The notes beneath the pieces were generated by a model, which saw nothing but the letters and a program-made list of their open reading frames with translations, searched no databases and was not told the origin of the DNA. Of a stretch of DNA of 64,000 bases, positions 56,690-64,000 are shown piece by piece; the first letter of the stretch is position 1, and every line of letters begins with the position of its first letter. The stretch is taken from assembly GCF_051020955.1 (NCBI RefSeq), contig NC_135017.1, positions 31,838,689 through 31,902,688 of the forward strand. Direction: 5' to 3'. Source of the stretch: Megalopta genalis (taxonomy: Eukaryota; Arthropoda; Insecta; Hymenoptera; Halictidae). Position numbers and translations under genes: made by a program.

Positions 56690-57070
56690 CGGTCTCACCC
56701 GATTTCGCTGAAATTTTGCAAATAGCTTCATATTACATAAAATCAATGTTTTCCATAAGGATTGCCAGCGACTCGAGTGACATTACAGTGGCAAACCATT
56801 CTTCACAAAAGTTTGTATTTTAACTGAAAGTTACCAAAAACTCTTCTCGTAAACATTGTTTTTATTTAAAAAGAATCTGTTTGCAATATTTCAGCGATAT
56901 CGAAGCATAGAACTTTTCAAAATCACAGGCAGTGACACACTAAAATGAAAAAAATATAGTTCGCAAAATTTTGAGCTTTAAACTTCAGCGTTTTTGGCAA
57001 ATATTGTTTTTATGTAAAACGAAGCTATTTTCAAAACTGCAGCCGAATCGTGTGTGGCTGGTTTTCGGAA
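56690..57070. mobile_element. Weak inverted-repeat element
   Basis: TTGCAAATAGCTTCATATTA then CATAAAATCAATG near 56717 faces TTTTATGTAAAACGAAGCTA near 57010. A third related word (AAGAATCTGTTTGCAATATT) lies between. Strongly diverged. Confidence 0.4.
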
Positions 57071-57281
57071 GGACAACCTAACTACGCAACTTTGTTAAAC
57101 TATTTCTGTGGTTGAATTTATATGGTTAACATGTCTCATCCATACACAGTAGCAATATTGTCCGTATTATAGGTGGAAAATTTTCGCGTAACACCAAAAC
57201 CCGTAATACGCGAGTGTAATACAGTTAAAAATAATATTTAATTTCAACAACGAAGCGTGCAGAGATACCGTGCAAAGATAA
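57071..57281. other. Spacer
   Basis: Nothing recognised. Confidence 0.3.
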
Positions 57282-58195
57282 CACTGTCCGACAAAATCAA
57301 ACTTTTTTTCTGGGTTCCTATAGCCACTATGAAATTCTTGTAAAGCTTCACTCCCTGAACAAGAATCCGAAAACCGAATTGCTCCATCACCCTCAGTTTT
57401 TTAAATAAATGAACTTTTGTAAAAACTAAAAATTTTCGACAAAAATGAGGTATTGCATGAAAAGTACAAACGTTAGAAAGTTCTAATTGATGTTAAAAAA
57501 TAGAGGAGAGTTTCCCAAATATAATGGCATATAATTTATTAATTGTATTTGGTCCTAAATAACTATAAATTAATTTCAAAGTTTAAATTAAAAAAGTGTC
57601 GAAGTGCGTAGTTTTTCCGCAATATTTCTGTATTTTTACGAAAAGTTCCCCACACGCGCTAAGTGGGTGCCCCATTGGATCCCTCCATCGGTGTTGATTA
57701 CGCGTGGCTTCGGCCCTGTCGGACAGAGAGAAGCGAGCAGCGAAGCACATGGCGGCAAAACGTCGTGTACATGTTGCCGTCGAACATTTTCTCGATCTAC
57801 TCGAAATGTATATCGTTCCCATACTTTTACCGGGCCGTTTCTTCTTCAGAAATGTCTACAGAATCCGATTCTGGGTAGAGTTTTCGTGCTGAACACAAAA
57901 ACTTTTCGTAAAAATACAAAAATATTGCGCAGAAACTGCTCACGTCGACACTTTTTTAAACTTTGACATTAATCTATTGCTATTTAGGACCAAAAACAAT
58001 TAATAAATTGCATGCCACTATATTCGGGAAACTCTCCTCTATCTTTTAACACCAGTTAGAACTTTCTAACGTTTGTACTTTTCATGCAATACCTCATTTT
58101 TGTCGAAAATTTGTTGTCGGATTCTTGTTCAGGGAGTGAAGCTCTACAAGAATTTCATAGTGGCTATAGGAACCCAAAAATCGTGTCGGACAGTG
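57282..58195. mobile_element. Family E long-TIR element, longer copy E2
   Basis: CACTGTCCGACAAAATCAAA at the left, TGTCGGACAGTG at the right, arms about 380 bp. GGTCCTAAATAACTATAAAT faces TATTGCTATTTAGGACC. The core at about 57695-57890, including CGGCCCTGTCGGACAGAGAG, is shared with E1. The core contains a second CTGTCGGACAG-type word, so the terminal motif is repeated inside. A block at about 57650-57695 (CACACGCGCTAAGTGGGTGC) is absent from E1. Confidence 0.85.
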
Positions 58196-59056
58196 TAATA
58201 AGAATAGCATGTAAACGTTTTAGACATGGACTCGCCTTGGATGGCCCGTTTTGGCCGCAGCTTCTATTCGATTGGCGTTTTCGACGATCGTCATCTATTA
58301 ATTCTCACGTTTCTCGTTTCCATTTCCACGTACACACTGCACGCAAACAGGTTTCAATACTGCGATCAAACGTCGATTAATTGCTATACGCTATTCTCAT
58401 TCCTGCACATACATATACATGTACGCATAGGAATTACGCAATTTTGACTGCTTTTCCATTTTATTTGTAACGCGTTAACTGTTGTTACATTTAATTAGAT
58501 TTATTAAATTTCAATAGTTTCATTGGTTGTTTCAGTACTCGTATTTTTCATTCGAGTATTTATTGTCATACGTGAAAGTTATATACAGAAAATAGGTTGC
58601 ATATTTGCCTGTAAAAATGAAGACGTTTTGTGTATTATTTGAGAAAATAATCGTAAGAAGGTACAAATTTTCGTCATTTAAATTATTTCTTTAGCAGAAG
58701 TGGCTACCAAAACATTTTATGTAATATGGTTTCCATTCTCATCTTTGACAGCTATCTTCACTTTCTCAATATGAATGATGGCCGATAAAACAAATATTCA
58801 TAAAACGTGTTTATTAAAACTATGTACTTCCTTTCAAAAGCTTATTATATGCCACGTTAATGTGTTTCCTTCTAAGATATAATACGGTAAACTAAATAAG
58901 AAGATTAGACACAATTTTATAAAATAGAATGGACATAAATCTTGACTGATAATATTGAATTCGTAATATTTACAAGTTTTTTTCTCAGTGGGTTAGACAT
59001 ACTTAACATATACTTGTTAATACCCTCTTATATGTATGTTTTATAATGTTATTGAT
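58196..59056. other. AT-rich spacer
   Basis: Nothing recognised. Confidence 0.4.
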
Positions 59057-59616
59057 ATACTGGGTGATTCGCTTCAATTGAACATCAAAGTTATTTTCGT
59101 TATTACGTAAGGTAGAAAAAAATGGCAAAGCAATATTTAAATAATTTCGAAGCGTGCACAGATTGTAACATAGAATCCTTCTACCAAGGTAATTGCAAGA
59201 ATTTTTTCAAGGTCGTCGACATTTTTTCCTATAATATTCTGACCTTGGGATAACCTTGATAATTAAAAAACGAGTTGAAATTTAAAGAATACAGAACGGT
59301 GCTCGGCACTTTGAATGTTTGTGATAGAATAAGATAAGTTTCAGTATTCTTTAGATTTCAACACATTTTTTAATTGTCAGTCATTCCATGAGCACGCTAT
59401 CATAGGTCATTGAACTCGTCTCGATGCAAACAATAACATCGCGTAACGAAAAATAAACATTAACGAGAAAAAAAAATATCGATGACCATGAAAAGGTCAT
59501 TAAAATGACCTTGGTGGAATTCTGCGGAACTATTGAAATACCGCTTTGTCATTTTTCCTATCTTTTTTAATAACGAAAATAACTTTGATGTTTGATTTAA
59601 GTGAATCAATCTGTAT
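59057..59616. mobile_element. Inverted-repeat element J
   Basis: GTGATTCGCTTCAATTGAAC then ATCAAAGTTATTTTCG faces AACGAAAATAACTTTGATGT then TTAAGTGAATCA. TTGAAATTTAAAGAATACAG faces GTATTCTTTAGATTTCAACA in the middle. About 560 bp, palindromic throughout. Confidence 0.85.
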
Positions 59617-60511
59617 ATTATATTGTATTATATCATGTTATTGCTATATTACTGGACTGCGCGCATTTATGCACTTGAAAAATTTACAATAAAACGAAAT
59701 AAGGGAAGGAATCATAAAATGAAAGTTTAATCAAGATTTCGTTTTACTCGACAGTTTCCGAATCTGTAATTTTCGTTTCCATAAAATAATTATTACATAA
59801 GATCTATATTTAAATAACGATTCGGAGTTCAGTTAATATAAAGGAATCTTCGTGGTACCTTATGCATCTAAAGTAGCTCATTAAGAACTTATTTGATGGT
59901 GTCCAATACTAAATACCGACTTGTTAGCGAAGAAATATACAATCTCAACATTTTATGAAAAAAAGAACCGTTAAAGTTGTTCGAACTGTATTTTGAACTG
60001 GTCCATAGAGTGATTATTCAAGCTTTGCTACCGTGAAAATGTATGCCTGAAATAAAATAAAAATAAAATAAAATATACCTGAAAAATGGATCGAAGTGGA
60101 TCAAATGCATTCACAGCGGACGAGATATCTCTAGTTCTCTAACTAGATGGACGAAGTTTTTATTACCGTTGCCATAACGAAACTTCAAAGAGCTTGCAAA
60201 AACTACGATCTATTAGAAAATTATACCGACAATAATAGTACTAAAAGGTTTGGTAAGCCTCTTTTTATACTCAATTCATACTATATGCAAACTCTCAATG
60301 CATTAAATTTTTCACGTAACAATATCTAGTTACTGTAACTGTAGTTTTCATACACATAAACTAAAAGTGCAAGAGGACCCAACGTTTTTCATGAACGCAT
60401 ATAGTGCGTCAGTATATCTGCATCTGTGCACGACGCAACTGAAAGAAGAAATTCAAAATGTTGCTGCACTCTCGTGTACAGACAAACTTCGCGTAATGGC
60501 ATAGCAAACTC
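59617..60511. other. AT-rich spacer
   Basis: Nothing recognised; a (AAAAT)n word run lies near 60050-60075. Confidence 0.4.
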
Positions 60512-60872
60512 TATAGGACGTCCCAAAAGTTACTCAAAATCGAGAAAATGAGGGGTTCCTTAAGTCATTTGCAGTAACTTTTTCCTTAGCGCAAATGCAA
60601 TCCGCGGCATTGTTTACGAGTTATTAACGAAAAAAGCTGACCCATGAGATGCAAGCTCGTTTGGTTGCTAGGCGGCCAAGCCAACGAGCGAACAAAGCCT
60701 AGCTCAGCTCATTGGCTCGGCTATCTCACTCCAATTGATCTCGTCTCTCAGTGGTCAGTTTTTTCGTTAATAAGTCGTAAACATGCATTTGCGCTAAGGG
60801 AAAAGTTACTGCAAATGACTTCAGGAATCCCTCATTTCGCGATTTTGAGTAACTTTTAGGTCGCTCTGTATA
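60512..60872. mobile_element. Family A palindromic MITE, copy A6
   Basis: GACGTCCCAAAAGTTACTCA faces TGAGTAACTTTTAGGTCGCT. Three of its four CCAAT boxes have mutated. Confidence 0.85.
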
Positions 60873-61961
60873 ATATCGATTGGTTTTAACTATTAAGCTA
60901 GTTTGAGAATCGAGATAACATTGATACAACATGTCATTTACACTTTTGTGAGGATCTCCCAAGTGAAAATAAAGGTAGGTAATCACTGCAGAAGAGTTAT
61001 GGTAAATAATTCATATAAAAAAATGTAATGTAATATAATATAACGTAACGTAATGTAAGAGTGGTCGCTATGAACTCTGAAACTGATGCGACAATAAATA
61101 AATAATTATAATAGAAACAACTGAGAGTTTGCTCATATGCTATTCACAAAAGTTTATGTCACGACAATGATATTCCGCATTTGACGCTAAGAAGAAGACA
61201 AATCGAGTGGAATAGCGATTAATAATCGACGCTAGACAACTGGATACCTCATAACTGATGATTACTATTCCGGTTCCAAGAATTTTGCATGAAAAACCTG
61301 TCTTTGTTGAAGTCGCACATTAGCTCGACGTTGACAGCGAATTCATTAAAAAGAGAGAATCCTATCCCAATTGGACGCATTGTGTTCGGCGACGTCCTCG
61401 AAATGAAATCCGTGATGTTCGCGACGATCCAAGATATTAAATTCTGTATTCTCCGCTTAAACTAAGCTTAACTTCACTTCTATAAAAAAAAAGGTGTGAT
61501 GAGTGCAACACTATCTCGTTCGATATGTATACGATCTCCATTATTTATTCCTGTTTGCAATGTCATTTGCACAAAACATAAAAGGACAGAACATAATTTA
61601 TGCGAATAACACGGGGCAAATTGAATCGATATTCACGCGCTTCAAATTGATTTGAGCCAATTCAACTAATCTCCACACTTAAACAAATTTAACGATTGTG
61701 TACGTTCAGTTTTGGTAAGAATTGAATTTTGTTGAATCGTTTGCAAAGAATTAACAACTTCGCTTTTTTATTGAAATAGCAAGCCACTGTATTTTCCTCG
61801 TGAAATAGTATTTTTCAAATTTTTTTAAAATAGAGAAATATTGAAGTTTTGTAAAGTTTTTGACTCTTGGAGTATTTCTGAAGTAAACAACTGTAGGTAA
61901 TCGTCCGACCTAATCTCTTCAGTTATTTCAAACACGCTTTTAGAATACATAGTTTGATAGG
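60873..61961. other. Intergenic, nothing recognised
   Basis: A run of TAATG/TAACG pentamers lies at about 61025-61060. Confidence 0.4.
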
Positions 61962-62286
61962 TATACGGGGTGTCCTAAAGTTATGGTACTTCTGGGAAAT
62001 AAGAGGTTCCTTAGGTTATTTGAGAAGTAACTTTTTCCTCAGCGAAAATGCAATTTGCGGCTTCGTTTACGAGAATTATTAGGAAAAAAAAACAGTGACC
62101 AATGAGAGGCGAAGAGCTCGGCCGCCTCGCACTAATTGATCTCGCCTCTCATCGGTCTCTGTTTTTCGTTAATAACTTGTAAACGACGCCGCGGATTGCA
62201 TTTTCGCTAAGAAAAAAGTTATTTTAAGTGACCTCAGCAAGCCCTCATTTTCCGGAAATATCATAATTTTAGGACGCGTCCTGTAT
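61962..62286. mobile_element. Family A palindromic MITE, copy A7
   Basis: ACGGGGTGTCCTAAAGTTAT faces CATAATTTTAGGACGCGTCC. The centre between the arms is shortened. Confidence 0.85.
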
Positions 62287-62910
62287 AATTATTATATAAT
62301 ATATTCTTCATTTTATGACGAATTTCGAATTTGCTTCCACTTGTTTATTACATCTAGCCTAGAAAGTGCTAGAAAATAGAGGCAGTAAATTGTTTGCGAA
62401 TCATTTAGATTGTAGCTGTTTATAGAAATATATATTTTCCTAAGTTTATTTATACTTATTTCCGTATTTTTTGTACTTATGAGAATTACACTTAACAAGC
62501 ATTGAAACATTTAACAGCGTATGAAAGAATATAACTCAATAGGTTATCGGGATAACGTTGTTAGATAATAGCTTATGTAAGTTGTTGTTCGCCTTGATTA
62601 TCTAATCACTAATTAATTTAATATCGCCAACACTCCGCAGCAAACAAGTGGATCAGTTGAATGTGTTAATACTTATAATATTCATAAGTTATTCCGAAAT
62701 ATATTAATTTTGCAGGAACGTAGATCAATACCTCACAATTTCTTCTATTCTTAATAGAACACTGTACCGGTACAGTATGAACCTATTATTCGGACCTGCA
62801 CTCCTGCGAATTCTATATTGACTGTTTCTCTATCTCTCCAGTTGTCTTCAAACGCTCCACTATTTTGGCTATTAAGGGTAATTAAAAATCTTAACCCTAT
62901 CTTTAAATAT
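62287..62910. other. AT-rich spacer
   Basis: Nothing recognised. Confidence 0.4.
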
Positions 62911-62946
62911 ACAAGGTGACCCATTTAAGCTGAAAGTGTAAAAAAA

Positions 62947-63026
<80 letters not shown>

Positions 63027-63430
63027 CACGTACATATATATATATATAGACACGTGGTTTAAAAAAAAGACAAACTGACACATGTCATTTTGTACTTCGA
63101 TTGGATAGTCAAATGACACTACTAGTTTCTTAATGCGAGGGCGTGTTTTCAAGATTATTTCAAGGGCATCTTGCTTTTCTTATCATAAACCTATATATAT
63201 ATATATATTTTTTTTTTACTTCAGAATCATATTCAACGTAAAAAAAATTTTTGTAATATGATCTTAAATGAAATAAAACACCTTCCAGAAGAAAGTAACG
63301 CTGTCATTTTAATAGAAAACTAAAATTATCTTTGATATAAACATAAAAAATCAGCTAGATATCTTAAAAAAATATCGAACTTACAAAAAAATGTTTCAAA
63401 CAAATGTGCACTTTTTTACGTAGAATATTT
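62911..63430. mobile_element. Family P dispersed element, copy P2, with TA expansion
   Basis: TACAAGGTGACCCATTTAAG at the left corresponds to the start of P1; AGAATCATATTCAACGTAAA and GAAGAAAGTAACGCTGTCAT match P1 at about 54160-54270. Two (TA)n tracts interrupt it. Confidence 0.6.
62942..63060. repeat. (TA)n tract with a perfect cruciform
   Basis: AAAAATCTCA, then TA repeats, then TGAGATTTTT form a perfect palindrome at about 62942-63002, followed by a second (TA)n run interrupted by CACGTACA. Confidence 0.9.
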
Positions 63431-64000
63431 GTATTACCATATTACTGTCACCGTAAGAAACTCGTTGTATATAATATTTATAATTATACTTGTAATGGAA
63501 AAATTTTCTTCCATCAATAAAATAAATTATATTAAATATTCGCTACCAACACGAGTACAATAGACGAAGTATCACGATTTCCATGGATACGATGATTACA
63601 GCGGTCTGGTCGGGAAAAATATGCGGTAATGCTCCCGCTGTAGCGATAAATCCTCGCAAAATGCTCTCGGAAGATCCGTTGGACGACTTTCAAACGACGA
63701 GATAAATCATTCATATGTTCGCGTTTGTCCGGATACGAGTGGGACGCCGCTCTCGAGAAGGGATCAGTTTGTTGGTTGGTCGAAACGTTTTCCCTTTCCG
63801 GCACTCGTATTTCCTACGATGCGATGGCCACTTCGTACCGTGTTCGCGATCGTATACGTATACGGAAATATCACTCCTACAACACTAGCATCTTTGGAGT
63901 TATAAAACTCAAGAGAAATCTCCTCATGTTCGCACTCCTCTAAAAATTATTACATGCCACTTCTACCTTTTTCATCCTGTTAGCCATCAATCATTGAATT
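63431..64000. other. AT-rich DNA with a GC-moderate end
   Basis: 63590-63850 is GC-richer with frames on both strands, not recognised; it continues past the window edge. Confidence 0.35.

Overview
This window is nuclear DNA of an arthropod, most likely a hymenopteran and probably an ant. It is AT-rich and gene-poor, with short CpG-rich islands. It carries several mariner remnants and dozens of small inverted-repeat elements whose ends resemble TACAGGGTG or GTCCCAAAA. There is no operon structure, and I recognised no rRNA, tRNA, CRISPR array or complete host gene. Nearly all open frames are chance frames or repeat arms. The host and repeat-family calls are inferences from sequence style; no database was searched.

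Layout. 0-10 kb holds CCAAT-bearing palindromic MITEs (family A), GTCCTC hairpins (family B), a small tandem repeat at 2.1-2.3 kb, a long-armed element with a conserved non-palindromic core (family E), then about 3.5 kb of plain AT-rich DNA. 10.4-14 kb is the most interesting part. Two inverted-repeat elements still carry decayed transposase pieces. Next comes an internally deleted mariner (12367-13955) containing a 1021-bp LTR element with two identical 223-bp LTRs. 14-24 kb is a nest of MITEs, including a 1.06-kb element with a DUF4817-like transposase fragment. 24-32 kb holds a second mariner 3' end, a LINE C-terminal fragment, M-family MITEs and a decayed antisense copy of the LTR/ribozyme segment. 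32-44 kb holds further MITE copies, nested elements, a third mariner pseudogene (37.4-38.0 kb), microsatellites and a quiet GC-moderate stretch. 44.1-48.9 kb is CpG-rich, almost free of MITEs, and is the best candidate for a host gene promoter and first exon (a 17-codon start followed by a GTATGT donor at 45819). 49-64 kb returns to AT-rich repeats, with a linked cluster of B elements at 51.1-56.2 kb.

Key discovery. Each LTR of the element at 12400-13420 contains what reads as a complete type III hammerhead ribozyme: GTC cleavage site, 6-bp stem I, CTGATGA, 4-bp stem II, GAAA, short stem III. The apical loops of stems I and II are perfectly complementary over 9 bases. The two cleavage sites are 798 nt apart, so a read-through transcript would release a 798-nt RNA. 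This is the architecture of plant retrozymes (non-autonomous LTR elements that move through circular RNAs), here in an insect genome. Identical LTRs and an intact AGTGT target-site duplication point to recent insertion.
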